64,000 bases of DNA from an uncultured Coriobacteriales bacterium. Its GTDB lineage: Bacteria; Actinomycetota; Coriobacteriia; Coriobacteriales; QAMH01. Position numbers and translations under genes: made by a program. The notes below the pieces were generated by a model. That model searched no databases and was not told the origin of the DNA. It was given only the letters and a program-made list of their open reading frames with translations. Below, piece by piece: positions 25,557 through 34,056 of the stretch. The stretch's first letter is position 1. Every line of letters begins with the position of its first letter. The DNA lies in contig CAKUES010000004.1 of assembly GCA_934646835.1 (NCBI GenBank), positions 1 through 64,000 on the forward strand. Direction: 5' to 3'.

Positions 25557-25790
25557 AAAAAATGCCCATCCTTTCTTCTCTGCCGGAAGGCGAGGTAAGG
25601 ATGAGCCGCAGGCACGGGGCCGAAAGCGACAGATTGCGGTACCCAACCGATCCGGCGTTTAGCTGGCGCTCCCGGCGAAGGTCATCCGCTCGAGAACACC
25701 AACCCTGACCGAACTGCTCCAGGTACTGTGTGAAACGTCCGAAACCGCTGAAGAGCGTGGCTACGGATTGGCTTCCACTGACCTTTCAAC
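25557..25790 (-). promoter_or_regulatory. T-box-like leader of ilvDBN
   Basis: The minus-strand leader holds GGTTGGGTACCGCAA near 25633-25647, close to the T-box signature TGGNACCGCG. The ACCGCA part can pair with TGCGG ~30 nt downstream. Closer to the gene, CATCCTT can pair with AAGGATG, which contains the ilvD Shine-Dalgarno, forming a sequestrator. That is the logic of translational T-boxes in Actinobacteria. The first T of the signature is G here and I could not assign the specifier codon, so the call is tentative. The remainder of the gap to 25877 shows only a GCCGTACGGC palindrome. Confidence 0.45.
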
Positions 25791-25877
25791 GCAGATCTGT
25801 GTTCGTAATGGCTGCAAGTATACGCCGATATTTTTGAACTCTACTAAAAAGCTTGGATTTTTTGCCGTACGGCTTTT

Positions 25878-26222
25878 CTAGAGCAGCTCGACCCTCAAGA
25901 TATCCTCGAAATCGACTCTCTGGCGAACCAGGCGCAGGAAGCGAAGCGCAGGCACGACCTCGCTGATCACGCCCTGGCGCGTAACGTAGGCGTCCTTGTC
26001 GTAGTAGGTGACCTTGGCCATGTCGCCTTTAGAAAGCTGCGCCGTCACTTGGGAGAGCGCAAGCGCCTCCTCCTCTGTCAGGACGTGCCTGGGCTCGACA
26101 ACGCGCTCCTTCTCGCGGCACAGGTCGTAGTAGCCCTTGAGTGCCATGAAGGGGATGAACTGACGGGCGCGGTCCGCATCGCTTATGGCGTTTTCGAACT
26201 CCATAGGAGCCTGGCGGGCCAT
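25878..26222 (-). CDS. YolD-like family protein
   Basis: A 114-residue small soluble protein. The segment SDADRARQFIPFMALKGYYDLC is the YolD/DUF1950 signature, followed by a beta-rich stretch with KGDMAKVTYYDKDAYVTRQGVI. YolD-like genes usually sit next to the UvrX/UmuC-type Y-family polymerase; that polymerase lies two genes upstream here. The role is unknown, presumably as an accessory of translesion synthesis. I chose the ATG at 26222, which follows the TAA of the upstream gene by one base and has AAGGA 11 nt upstream. The longer reading is Ser/Thr/Arg-rich shadow sequence. Confidence 0.85.
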   Translation of the reverse strand: MARQAPMEFENAISDADRARQFIPFMALKGYYDLCREKERVVEPRHVLTEEEALALSQVTAQLSKGDMAKVTYYDKDAYVTRQGVISEVVPALRFLRLVRQRVDFEDILRVELL

Positions 26223-26223
26223 A

Positions 26224-26937
26224 TTAGCGCTGGTCCTTGTGCTCGTCGTGGTGCTCCGGTGCCTCGCTGTAGTCGATGTCCGCATCCGTGTACCCGTCGT
26301 TGTCGTGGTACTGAGCGGCGTACTCCTCCGGATAGCGCTCCCTGAACTCCAAGGATGCGCGCATGCGCTCCTCGAGCTCCACCTCGAGCAAAGCGGCCTT
26401 GAAAGAGAAGTTGTTCCACAAGGAGCCCGCCAAGAAAGCCACGATGCCCAAATCGAAGACGATCGTGCGGAACAAGTCCATGACTCCGAGCTGGTAGGTG
26501 TTGATGGTCAGCACGGCAAAGGCGGTAAATCCCGCCATCTTGGCGATGACACTGTAGTGGCGCGAGGGCCAGACGTAGCTCTCCTCGACTGCAAGCTGAG
26601 CGGCGAGGTCGTGCTCATCGCGGCCGTCGAGGCTGCGGGCGAGAACGGCGCGGAAATCATCCAGGTCGGCCACCTCTGCCTTGAGCTGGAAGATGCGCAT
26701 GACGCTTATGGCATAGACCATCAAGACCACGATGAGCAGGCCGGAGAAGCGGTTGTAGACCATCTCGTGGCTGCCCGTGATGAAGTAGGCGGCCAGCGCG
26801 ACAGTCATCGCCACCAAGGCGAGGATATGCACAACCGCGGCGATGCGAGCATAGGAGTTTGCCTGCGGGATGCGCCAGGCAGCGCGGACCTCTGGGTTGT
26901 CCAGGTTCTCGCGGAGGGTTTCTTCGTCTACTGCCAT
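26224..26937 (-). CDS. Four-helix membrane protein, unknown function
   Basis: A 237-residue protein I do not recognise. Hydrophobic segments lie near residues 30-52, 60-82, 133-150 and 155-175, in pairs separated by an acidic cytoplasmic helix (~85-125). The C-terminal ~60 residues are Glu/Asp/His/Tyr-rich (ERYPEEYAAQYHDNDGY...HHDEHKDQR) and probably cytoplasmic. It is translationally coupled to the YolD gene, whose ATG follows its stop by one base, and lies 48 bp after the Y-family polymerase. The order polymerase / membrane protein / YolD suggests one transcript. Confidence 0.7.
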   Translation of the reverse strand: MAVDEETLRENLDNPEVRAAWRIPQANSYARIAAVVHILALVAMTVALAAYFITGSHEMVYNRFSGLLIVVLMVYAISVMRIFQLKAEVADLDDFRAVLARSLDGRDEHDLAAQLAVEESYVWPSRHYSVIAKMAGFTAFAVLTINTYQLGVMDLFRTIVFDLGIVAFLAGSLWNNFSFKAALLEVELEERMRASLEFRERYPEEYAAQYHDNDGYTDADIDYSEAPEHHDEHKDQR

Positions 26938-26985
26938 GATGCCAATCCTTGCTCGCCGTTTTGCTTGCCCAACATACTACCGTCT

Positions 26986-28323
26986 CTAGGCCCTGTGCCC
27001 GCCCACTTGATCGTTTCGTTGTCTACCAGTAGCTTTCTCCTGCAGGCTCGTCGCCTTGAAGACGGCGTTCTTCCCAAACCTGCCCTTGATGGCCAACTGG
27101 GCCTGCGCCAGCGCGCGTTCCTGCTGCTCCGCCTGTTCGTCCGTGAAGAGGTCGAGCGTCGCGTATTCCTCGTCCATCAAGCCGCTAAAGCTCAGATTCA
27201 CACGCCGTATGACTTGGCCGGTATCGACCGTCTCCCTGTAGAGCGCCTCGACCCGTGGCCACAGCTTGTGAAACGAGTTGGTCCGCTCCCCTAGCTTGCG
27301 ACTGCCGCCGCCATGCTCCGCGCGGGCGCCCTTTCCCACATAACGCTTGCCGTGCCCGCACTCGTAGACCGTGACGCCCTCGCCGGGCTTGGGCCTTTGG
27401 TGCTCGTAGCCCGCGTAGACGCTGATATGGCTGGTGACAAGGTGCTTCTCGACCAGCTCGAGCACGCTGGCGTCGCACATCTCGCGCAAGACGATGAGCG
27501 CCTCGTCGAAGGTGTAGCCGCAGGCAAGCACCTGGCCGTTGGTCATGCTCGAGCCCTCGGGCTCGTAGGCCTGGATCTGCGCTATCGTGCACGGCTCGAT
27601 GCCGTGGCTGTGCTCGATAAGGAACTGTGCGTTGACGCCGAACTCCCGGTAGAGCACCTTGGGCGGCATATGGGCCACACCCTCGAGGTCGCGCACACCG
27701 TACTTGAGCAGGCGGTTGGCAATGCCCGGCCCGATGTTCCAGATATCCGTGATGGGACGGTGGTTCCAGATAGAGCGGTAAAACCCCGCCTCGTCGAGAT
27801 AGCCGATGCCGTCTTCTGTATGCTTGGCCATGATGTCGAGGGCAAGCTTGCACAAGAAGAGGTTCGTGCCGATGCCGGCCGTCGCGGTGATCTTAGTCTC
27901 CTCGAACACGGCGTCCATGAGCATGCGGGCAAACTCGCGCTCCGTCTTGCCGTAGAGGCCCAGGTACGACGTCGCGTCGATAAAGCACTCGTCGATAGAG
28001 TAAACATGGATGTCTTGCGGGGAGACATAGCGCAGGTAGACCTCGTAAATTTGCGCGCTGACCTCCATGTAGTGCCTCATGCGCGGCTTGGCAATGAGGT
28101 AATCCACGTTTTCTGGGATCTCGAAGAGGCGGCAGCGGTTGCGGATGCCGATTTCCTTCATCGCCGGTGTGATGGCAAGGCAGATGGTCTTGTTGGTGCG
28201 CTCCGGGTCTGCCACAACAAGGTTGGTCTCAAACGGGTCGAGCCCGCGCTGCGCGCACTCGACGCTCGCGTAAAACGACTTGAGGTCGATGCAGATGTAG
28301 ATATGTCCTGTATCAGCTGTCAT
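26986..28323 (-). CDS. Y-family DNA polymerase (UmuC/UvrX-type)
   Basis: A 445-residue translesion polymerase. The first catalytic Asp is in CIDLKSFYASVEC and the second catalytic pair is in VYSIDECFIDAT. Helix-hairpin-helix residues lie in WNIGPGIANRLLKYGV, and a little-finger domain follows. It resembles the Firmicutes UvrX/DinB2 group that pairs with YolD rather than classical DinB. It inserts nucleotides opposite damaged bases and can be mutagenic. The C-terminal ~60 residues are basic and Gln-rich. I saw no convincing LexA box upstream. Confidence 0.92.
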   Translation of the reverse strand: MTADTGHIYICIDLKSFYASVECAQRGLDPFETNLVVADPERTNKTICLAITPAMKEIGIRNRCRLFEIPENVDYLIAKPRMRHYMEVSAQIYEVYLRYVSPQDIHVYSIDECFIDATSYLGLYGKTEREFARMLMDAVFEETKITATAGIGTNLFLCKLALDIMAKHTEDGIGYLDEAGFYRSIWNHRPITDIWNIGPGIANRLLKYGVRDLEGVAHMPPKVLYREFGVNAQFLIEHSHGIEPCTIAQIQAYEPEGSSMTNGQVLACGYTFDEALIVLREMCDASVLELVEKHLVTSHISVYAGYEHQRPKPGEGVTVYECGHGKRYVGKGARAEHGGGSRKLGERTNSFHKLWPRVEALYRETVDTGQVIRRVNLSFSGLMDEEYATLDLFTDEQAEQQERALAQAQLAIKGRFGKNAVFKATSLQEKATGRQRNDQVGGHRA

Positions 28324-28403
28324 GAGGACAGCTTATCAGGCGCCTGCGACACGAGAACATCGACAAGCCACCCTGCTGTCTAGCGGCAATGTCTCCCCCG
28401 ATG

Positions 28404-28441
28404 CAAAAAGCCCGCAGGCACCAAGGAGCTTGCGGGCTTTG
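28404..28441 (-). terminator. Terminator downstream of the amidohydrolase/small-protein unit
   Basis: The inverted repeat AAAGCCCGCA / TGCGGGCTTT is followed on the minus strand by five T. Dispersed repeat copy 4 lies between this terminator and the gene it serves, as if inserted there. Confidence 0.8.
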
Positions 28442-28464
28442 ACGCGCTTTCCTGCACTGCTCTA

Positions 28465-28575
28465 GGGAAGCGCTGATTAACGAGTGGCTTATGGGGAGGG
28501 AAAGGATCCTCCCCTACGTAACCAGCGATTTTCCCAATCACACGCAGCGAGCGCTTGATCTAATCAGCACTCTCC
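28465..28575. repeat. MITE-like dispersed repeat, copy 4 (best preserved ends)
   Basis: About 111 bp with termini GGGAAGCGCTGATTA and, inverted on the right, GGAGAGTGCTGATTA. It has a central GGGGAGGGA/TCCTCCCC palindrome and is flanked directly by TA on both sides (28463-28464 and 28576-28577). The right TA is part of the stop codon of the small membrane protein. The TA flanks and long inverted ends resemble non-autonomous IS630/Tc1-mariner derivatives. Confidence 0.87.
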
Positions 28576-28757
28576 TAAGAGAGCAGCATCGAGATGCTGG
28601 GAAGACAGAAGGCGAAGATCAAACCGACGCAGAGGACGATTGCGATCGCGCTCTTAATCATGGTCTTGCGCTTTGCCTGCTGTGCGGCGATGAACTCCTC
28701 GAGCTCCTTCTCCTCGCGCTCGGCGCGGTGCTTCTCGTTGATAACCTTGGAACCCAT
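28575..28757 (-). CDS. Small single-helix membrane protein
   Basis: A 60-residue protein. Residues 1-32 are charged and helical (EKHRAEREEKELEEFIAAQQAKRK), then one transmembrane helix (SAIAIVLCVGLIFAFCLPSISMLL) reaches the C-terminus, predicting a tail-anchored inner-membrane protein. The family is not recognised. It follows the amidohydrolase by 9 bp with a GGAGAA Shine-Dalgarno, so it is co-transcribed. Its stop codon supplies the TA flank of repeat copy 4. Confidence 0.7.
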   Translation of the reverse strand: MGSKVINEKHRAEREEKELEEFIAAQQAKRKTMIKSAIAIVLCVGLIFAFCLPSISMLLS

Positions 28758-28766
28758 GGGTTCTCC

Positions 28767-30209
28767 TTACCTCTTGAGACGATCGGATGCGTCCTCTTCC
28801 ATGCGCCTGAGGATCTGCTCGCGCAAGACCTCGTCGTTGATGCCGTGGCGGACGCGGTTGCGAATGTCGCGTGCGGTCTGGACGATCTCGTCGCGATGCA
28901 TGCCGCTGACGTGGACGAAGTCGTCGTAGAGGACCTTGCCGTCGACCATAGTCCACTTGACGTTGTCCTGGTTGGCCGTGTAGATGACCGCAGACGCAGG
29001 GTCGCTGGTGGGGTTCTGGTGGCTGTTGTGCAGGTCGACAGCGATGATGTCGGCCTTCTTGCCGGGCTCAAGGCTGCCGATCAGATGGTCCATGCGCAGT
29101 GCCTTGGCAGCGTCGATGGTGCCCATGCGCAACATCTTCTCACCCGTCATGCCGCAGTGTTTGCCGGCATTGACAGCACGGTTGATCATAAGGCCCACGC
29201 GCATCTCATCGAGCATATCGGTCGTATCGACTGCCGCGGGGCTGTCCGTGCCGATGCCGACGGTGATGCCGGCTTCGAGCATGGCGTTGACCGGGGCAAA
29301 ACCCATGCCGAGCTTTGCGTTGATACGCGGGCAGTGCGCAACGGAGACACCCTGCTGGGCAAGGATCTGGATATCGGTCTCATCGCACTGGACACCGTGG
29401 ACGATCATGATGTTGGGCACGTCGAGGATGTCCCAGTTGTAGACGTAGCGCACAGGGCTCACGCCAGAGGGCAGCCAGGGCGGTACGTCCAAGCCCAGGC
29501 CTGCGGCGTCCTGGCTCGCGTGAATCGAGAAGGAGGAGCTGCCGTAGCGGATGAACTCCGCCTCTTCCCTGCTACCAGCCAGGTGCATGGCGACGGGCAT
29601 GTCGCTGTCGCCCACGTGCTCTGCAATGGCCTTGAAGACCTTGGGGTGCGTCGCGTAGACAGGACCGCCGGCAAGGCCGTAGGTGATACGATCCGTGTCC
29701 GATGTCTTCGCAGACCAACGCTCGATGTCGGCGAGGCCCTCCTCAAGGGCAGCGTCGACGTTCTCAGGGCGCATGGTCATGATCTCGCGGTAGATAAAGC
29801 CGCGAAGACCAGACTCGTGAATCGCCTTGACCGGGGAGTCGGGAATCGTGATGTCGGCCAGCGTGGTGATGCCGGAGGCGATGGCCTCGAGCGCACCGAG
29901 GCGTGCGGAGTCATCCCAGTCCTTCTGACCGAAGAACGGCTCCACATGCAGGACCGCACGCTTCCACTCTGCATACGGAAGGTCCTCGAACAGACCGCGC
30001 ATGGCCGTGTAGCGCATGTGGGTGTGCAGGTCCACGAAGCCAGGCGACAGCGCCGCCAAGCCAAAGTCGCGGACTTCCTCGTCGGGATAGGCGGCCTTAA
30101 GCTCTGCCGCCGTACCGACAGCCACGATCTTGTCATCGCGAACCAGCACGGCACCGTCCTCGATAAACGGCGCGGTGATGGGCATTACGTATTTTGCCGT
30201 AAGCAGCAT
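28767..30209 (-). CDS. Amidohydrolase (Atz/Trz, MtaD-like deaminase family)
   Basis: A 480-residue metal-dependent hydrolase of the TIM-barrel superfamily. The first metal site is VDLHTHMRYTAMRG and a substrate-side motif is FGQKDWDDSA. Metal His residues are also present in VHGVQCDETDIQI and VAHCPRINAKLG, and the catalytic Asp is in GIGTDSPAAVD. This is the pattern of 5'-methylthioadenosine/S-adenosylhomocysteine deaminases and related amino-heterocycle deaminases. The exact substrate is unknown. It sits between a basic two-helix membrane protein and a small membrane protein on the same strand. Confidence 0.88.
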   Translation of the reverse strand: MLLTAKYVMPITAPFIEDGAVLVRDDKIVAVGTAAELKAAYPDEEVRDFGLAALSPGFVDLHTHMRYTAMRGLFEDLPYAEWKRAVLHVEPFFGQKDWDDSARLGALEAIASGITTLADITIPDSPVKAIHESGLRGFIYREIMTMRPENVDAALEEGLADIERWSAKTSDTDRITYGLAGGPVYATHPKVFKAIAEHVGDSDMPVAMHLAGSREEAEFIRYGSSSFSIHASQDAAGLGLDVPPWLPSGVSPVRYVYNWDILDVPNIMIVHGVQCDETDIQILAQQGVSVAHCPRINAKLGMGFAPVNAMLEAGITVGIGTDSPAAVDTTDMLDEMRVGLMINRAVNAGKHCGMTGEKMLRMGTIDAAKALRMDHLIGSLEPGKKADIIAVDLHNSHQNPTSDPASAVIYTANQDNVKWTMVDGKVLYDDFVHVSGMHRDEIVQTARDIRNRVRHGINDEVLREQILRRMEEDASDRLKR

Positions 30210-30218
30210 GCCTGCCTC

Positions 30219-30797
30219 CTAGTCCTGCTTCTTGCGACCGAACAGGCCCTTCTTCTGGGCCTTGACAGCCTCTGCCGCCTCGAGATGGGCACGCTCCTTC
30301 TTGCTGAGCTTCTTGCCCTGGAGGGCAGCACCCTTGCGGATGGGGCGCATCTTGCGGAAGTCGACGACGAAGGCCGCGATGAGGGCTGCATAGCCGAGGA
30401 CGAGACCCACGGTCTGGATCTGCATACGCCAGGGCTCGAGGCCCTCGAGCACGCCACCCTCGCACATGATGCGGGGAGAGACGAAGCTCAAGACGACGCC
30501 AAAGCACGCGAGGATGATGAGCGCGAGCCAGACGTTGCGGAAGTAGCGGTAGTCCTGCTGCGCGGCCTGGGCCTTGCTCAAGGTCTCTGCGTCCTTGGGG
30601 CTGAGCTTGGAGGCGTCCTGCTTTGCCTGGCGCTCCTTGGCCTTGTCCTCCTTGGCCTTCGCCTTGGTCTTGGCGGAGCCGTAGTAGACAGAGGAGCCTG
30701 CGCTGGACTTGGGCTTGGCAGTGCCGGCGGACTTCTTGGTCACGCCCTTCTTGCCGCCGTCCTTGTATCGGTCGTTGTTGGGGTTGCGTTGACTCAT
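30219..30797 (-). CDS. Basic two-helix membrane protein, unknown function
   Basis: A 192-residue protein. The N-terminal ~85 residues are Lys/Ala/Ser-rich and disordered. Two transmembrane helices lie near residues 88-108 and 128-146, and the C-terminus is again Lys-rich (GKKLSKKERAHLEAAEAVKAQKKGLFGRKKQ). No family is recognised. The ATG at 30797 has AAGGAGAAACACTAC upstream. It is 9 bp before the amidohydrolase start, so probably in one operon. Confidence 0.65.
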   Translation of the reverse strand: MSQRNPNNDRYKDGGKKGVTKKSAGTAKPKSSAGSSVYYGSAKTKAKAKEDKAKERQAKQDASKLSPKDAETLSKAQAAQQDYRYFRNVWLALIILACFGVVLSFVSPRIMCEGGVLEGLEPWRMQIQTVGLVLGYAALIAAFVVDFRKMRPIRKGAALQGKKLSKKERAHLEAAEAVKAQKKGLFGRKKQD

Positions 30798-30883
30798 GTA
30801 GTGTTTCTCCTTGCAGCGCCCCTTGGGCGCCTCGGGCAGGCGGGCAGCATGCTGCCCGCTCAACTCTTTCGTACTCTAGTGAC

Positions 30884-31774
30884 TTAAGCCAGCTGTGCTG
30901 CGGGGACGAACTTCTCGCCCGTGATCAGCTCGTAGGCCTGGATGTACTTGTCGCTCGTAGCCTTGATGATGTCCTCGGGCAGGCGGGGCGGGTTGCCCGT
31001 GCGGTCCCAGTTGGCATCGAGCCAGTCGCGGACGAACTGCTTGTCGAAGGAAGCCTGGCTGCGGCCGGCCTCGTACTCGTCTGCGGGCCAGAAGCGAGAG
31101 GAGTCCGGGGTCAGGACCTCGTCTGCCAAGGTGAGCTTGCCGTCGATCTTGCCAAACTCGAACTTGGTGTCGGCGATGATGATGCCACGGGTTGCCGCGT
31201 AGTCCGCTGCGGTGGTGTACACCTTGAGAGAAGCGTTACGCAGGGCGGTCGCAGCCTCGACGCCCATGATCTCGCAGGTGCGCTCGAAGGAGACGTTCTC
31301 GTCGTGGTCGCCGATCTCCGCCTTGGTGGAGGGAGTGTAGATGGGCTCGGGGAGCTTGGATGAGTTGACCAGGCCCTCGGGGAGCTTGATGCCGCAGACG
31401 GTGCCGAGCTCGTTGTACTCCTTGAGGCCGGAGCCTGCCAGGTAGCCGCGGACGATGCACTCTGCAGGGTACATGTCGGCCTTCTTCACCAGCATGAAGC
31501 GACCGGCGAGGTAGTCCGCGTAGGGCTTGAACTGCTCCGGGAGATCCTTGACGTCAGCGGAGACGAGGTGGTTCTCGATGCCGGCCTTGGCAAGCAAGTC
31601 GAACCAGAACAGGGAGATGCGGGTGAGGATCTCGCCCTTGTAGGGGATCTCGTCTTCGAGGATGTAGTCAAACGCAGAGATGCGGTCGGATGCAACGATG
31701 AGCAGCTGGTCGCCCAGATCGTAGAGGTCACGGACCTTGCCCTGAGAATCCGGACGCAATGCCATTTCAGCCAT
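30884..31774 (-). CDS. purC: Phosphoribosylaminoimidazole-succinocarboxamide synthase
   Basis: SAICAR synthetase of de novo purine synthesis, joining CAIR and aspartate with ATP. Motifs are GKVRDLYDLGDQLLIVASDRISAFD at the N-terminus, AECIVRGYLAGSGLKEY, and IIIADTKFEFG...LADEVLTPDSSRFWPADEY. The length of 296 residues matches the longer bacterial/yeast-type enzyme. It has an AGGGAG Shine-Dalgarno. It is probably transcribed alone or with the downstream membrane-protein genes. Confidence 0.97.
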   Translation of the reverse strand: MAEMALRPDSQGKVRDLYDLGDQLLIVASDRISAFDYILEDEIPYKGEILTRISLFWFDLLAKAGIENHLVSADVKDLPEQFKPYADYLAGRFMLVKKADMYPAECIVRGYLAGSGLKEYNELGTVCGIKLPEGLVNSSKLPEPIYTPSTKAEIGDHDENVSFERTCEIMGVEAATALRNASLKVYTTAADYAATRGIIIADTKFEFGKIDGKLTLADEVLTPDSSRFWPADEYEAGRSQASFDKQFVRDWLDANWDRTGNPPRLPEDIIKATSDKYIQAYELITGEKFVPAAQLA

Positions 31775-31907
31775 GGAGTACTCCCTAGTAGGTTTAGCGC
31801 GTATAGATATCGGTATTGTATTGCCTGCAGGCGAGCATGCAGGTCTTTTTTGCTGATTGGAAACCTAAAAGCAACCAGGGAGCGCGGCAAAGGGCCGCAC
31901 GCTGCCC

Positions 31908-33194
31908 CTAGCCGCGCTTGCCGTGGTCCTTCGGCTTCTTCTTGGGCTTGGTCTGCGCCAACTGCCCCCAGTTGAACTTAAGCTGGCCGGTCGCTCCCTT
32001 GGAAGCCGCGCGCTTCTTGCGCTCCTGCTCCTTGCGGGCGCGTTCCGCCTCTTTGCGTGCCGCGCGCTCAAGGCGGCGCAGGTCGTTTTTATCCATGCTG
32101 GCCAAGACTACCGGATCGTCTGCCGCGAGAGGAATGCAAATGGTGAAGGCGCTTCCCTCGCCCAAGGTGCTCTCGAGCGTCACGCGCCCATGATGCTGGT
32201 CGACGACTTCCTTGACCATGGCAAGGCCGATGCCCAATCCGCCGCTTGCGCGGTCGCGCGCCGCATCAGCGCGCCAGAAGCGGCTGAAGACCCTGGCTTG
32301 GTCCTCCTCGGAGATGCCGATGCCGGTGTCCTTGACGGTGATGCATGCCTCGCCGTGGTTGCGCGTGACGATGAGGGTGATGCTGCCGCCCTCCGGCGTG
32401 TAGCGCACAGCGTTGGAGAGTAGGTTCGCCGTTGCCTGGCAGATAAGGTCCCTGTCGCCGCCGATACGGACCTCCGGGTCGATCTTGGCGTCGAAGGAGA
32501 GCTCCGCGCTCTCGATGAGCGCTTGGTGGTTGAGGGCGAGGTCTGCCAAAGCGTCGCTCAGGTTCATGGGGACGATCTTGGCGACCACCGTGCCGTTCTC
32601 GAGGCGGTTGAGGTGCAGCAGCGCGTCCACGAGACGGCTCAGGCGGCGCGTCTCCGCGCTGATGGTGGAGAGACGGATCTCATCAGCGGGAAAGACGCCG
32701 TCTTGGATAGCCTCGACGGTTGCCTGCACGGCCATGAGGGGCGTGCGCAGCTCGTGCGCAACATCGCCGATGAGCTGTCTCTCGAGCTCGCGGTCGCGTT
32801 CCATGGCATCCGCCATGTCGTCGAAGGCCTGGCCCAAGCGGCCGATCTCATCGTCGCTGGTCAGGCGCGTGCGGGCGGAATAGTCGCCGTTCTTGAGCGC
32901 GAGCACGGACTTGGAGATGCGCTGAATGGGAGCGATAATGCCGTTGGCAAAGTAGATGCCCACGAAGACGGCGAGCGTCACGCTGACCACTGCCGCGATG
33001 AGCATGGCCATGTAGAGGTCCTGCTCGCCAAAGAGGCGGCCACGGCCCGCGTTCCACACGATGAAGGCAACCGCGGCCATGAAGACGGCCGTCGCCGCAG
33101 CGGTGAGGATGAACGCCGCCGTCACCTGAAAGGCAAAGGACTTGCCGACCTCTTTATGCGATTCCTGGCTGTCTTTCTTCTTGTCGTCGCTCAT
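31908..33194 (-). CDS. Sensor histidine kinase with basic C-terminal tail
   Basis: A 428-residue membrane kinase. Transmembrane helices lie at ~22-47 and ~60-83, with a very short external loop. Then come a HAMP domain (~84-140), H-box DVAHELRTPLMAVQ (His147), N-box ANLLSNAVRY, G1 DTGIGI and G2 GGLGIGLAM. After the ATPase domain, which ends near 370, there are ~60 Lys/Arg-rich residues (LRRLERAARKEAERARKEQERKKR and onward). These are unusual for a kinase and could bind nucleic acid or acidic lipid. The ATG at 33194 lies 5 bp after the regulator stop; GGAATAAGCTGC gives the ribosome site. Confidence 0.9.
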   Translation of the reverse strand: MSDDKKKDSQESHKEVGKSFAFQVTAAFILTAAATAVFMAAVAFIVWNAGRGRLFGEQDLYMAMLIAAVVSVTLAVFVGIYFANGIIAPIQRISKSVLALKNGDYSARTRLTSDDEIGRLGQAFDDMADAMERDRELERQLIGDVAHELRTPLMAVQATVEAIQDGVFPADEIRLSTISAETRRLSRLVDALLHLNRLENGTVVAKIVPMNLSDALADLALNHQALIESAELSFDAKIDPEVRIGGDRDLICQATANLLSNAVRYTPEGGSITLIVTRNHGEACITVKDTGIGISEEDQARVFSRFWRADAARDRASGGLGIGLAMVKEVVDQHHGRVTLESTLGEGSAFTICIPLAADDPVVLASMDKNDLRRLERAARKEAERARKEQERKKRAASKGATGQLKFNWGQLAQTKPKKKPKDHGKRG

Positions 33195-33199
33195 GCAGC

Positions 33200-33907
33200 T
33201 TATTCCTTGGGTGCCTCGAAGCGGTAGCCCACGCCGTGCACGGTGTAGAGCCACTTGGGATTGCGGGGGTCGTCGCCGATCTTGGCGCGGAGGTTCTTGA
33301 CGTGACTGTCGATAGTGCGCTCATAGCCCTCGAAGTCGTAGCCAAGCACTTTCTCGACGAGCTCCATGCGCGTGTAAACGCGACCGGGATAGCGACTCAA
33401 CGTCGTGAGAAGCTTGAACTCGCTTGCAGTGAGGTCGACTTCCTCGCCCTTGACGAGTACCTTGTGGCCTGCAAGGTCGATCTCGAGATCGCCAAAGGCC
33501 AGGACCTCGCGCTGGGGCTCGCTGTCGATGTGGACGCGGCGTAGCAGAGCGCGGACGCGTGCAACGAGCTCGCGCGGGGAGAAGGGCTTGACCAGGTAGT
33601 CGTCAGCACCGAGCTCCAGGCCGATGATGCGGTCCTCGACCTCACCCTTTGCCGTGAGCATGATGATGGGGATGTCGCTTGAGTCGCGGATGATGCGGCA
33701 CACCTGCTCGCCGGGGATGCCCGGGAGCATGAGGTCGAGGATAACGAGGTCGAAATGGTGCTTCTCGAACTCCTCGACGGCCGTGGTGCCGTCGCCCACG
33801 CCGGTAACCCAGTAGTTCTCTCGCTCGAGATAGGCGGCAACGGCCTCTCGGATCGCGGTTTCGTCTTCCACCAGCAGGATGCGGCGGGTATCAGCCATCA
33901 TGTCCAT
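33200..33907 (-). CDS. OmpR/PhoB-family response regulator
   Basis: A 235-residue partner of the adjacent kinase. The receiver has VEDE at ~13-16, phospho-acceptor Asp58 in LVILDLMLPGIPG, Thr in IIMLTAK and Lys in DDYLVKPF. The winged helix is GEEVDLTASEFKLLTTLSRYPG...VKNLRAKIG...YTVHGVGYRFE. The AAGGAG Shine-Dalgarno lies 7 nt before the ATG at 33907. The output genes are not evident locally. It is a second OmpR-type candidate, besides the VanR-like one, for the 11-bp phased boxes. Confidence 0.93.
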   Translation of the reverse strand: MDMMADTRRILLVEDETAIREAVAAYLERENYWVTGVGDGTTAVEEFEKHHFDLVILDLMLPGIPGEQVCRIIRDSSDIPIIMLTAKGEVEDRIIGLELGADDYLVKPFSPRELVARVRALLRRVHIDSEPQREVLAFGDLEIDLAGHKVLVKGEEVDLTASEFKLLTTLSRYPGRVYTRMELVEKVLGYDFEGYERTIDSHVKNLRAKIGDDPRNPKWLYTVHGVGYRFEAPKE

Positions 33908-34021
33908 GCAGATCTCCTTCTCAGTTCAAACGGAGTGCTTTCTTGGATAGGCCAAGTGTAGCGCGTCAATGCGACATGGCGCGCCTACTCCACAGGATGA
34001 GCAAAGATGGTTGCCGACATG

Positions 34022-34048
34022 AAAAAGCCCCTCACAAGGAGGGGCTTT
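34022..34048 (-). terminator. Terminator after tRNA-Phe
   Basis: AAAGCCCCTC / GAGGGGCTTT forms a strong hairpin followed by five T on the minus strand, 9 bp beyond the tRNA 3' end. Confidence 0.9.
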
Positions 34049-34056
34049 GTATTTGA

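Noticed and set aside
28324..28370. LexA box upstream of the Y-family polymerase
   Set aside because: GAGAACATCGAC only partly fits the actinobacterial CGAACnnnnGTTCG pattern and is not palindromic enough.
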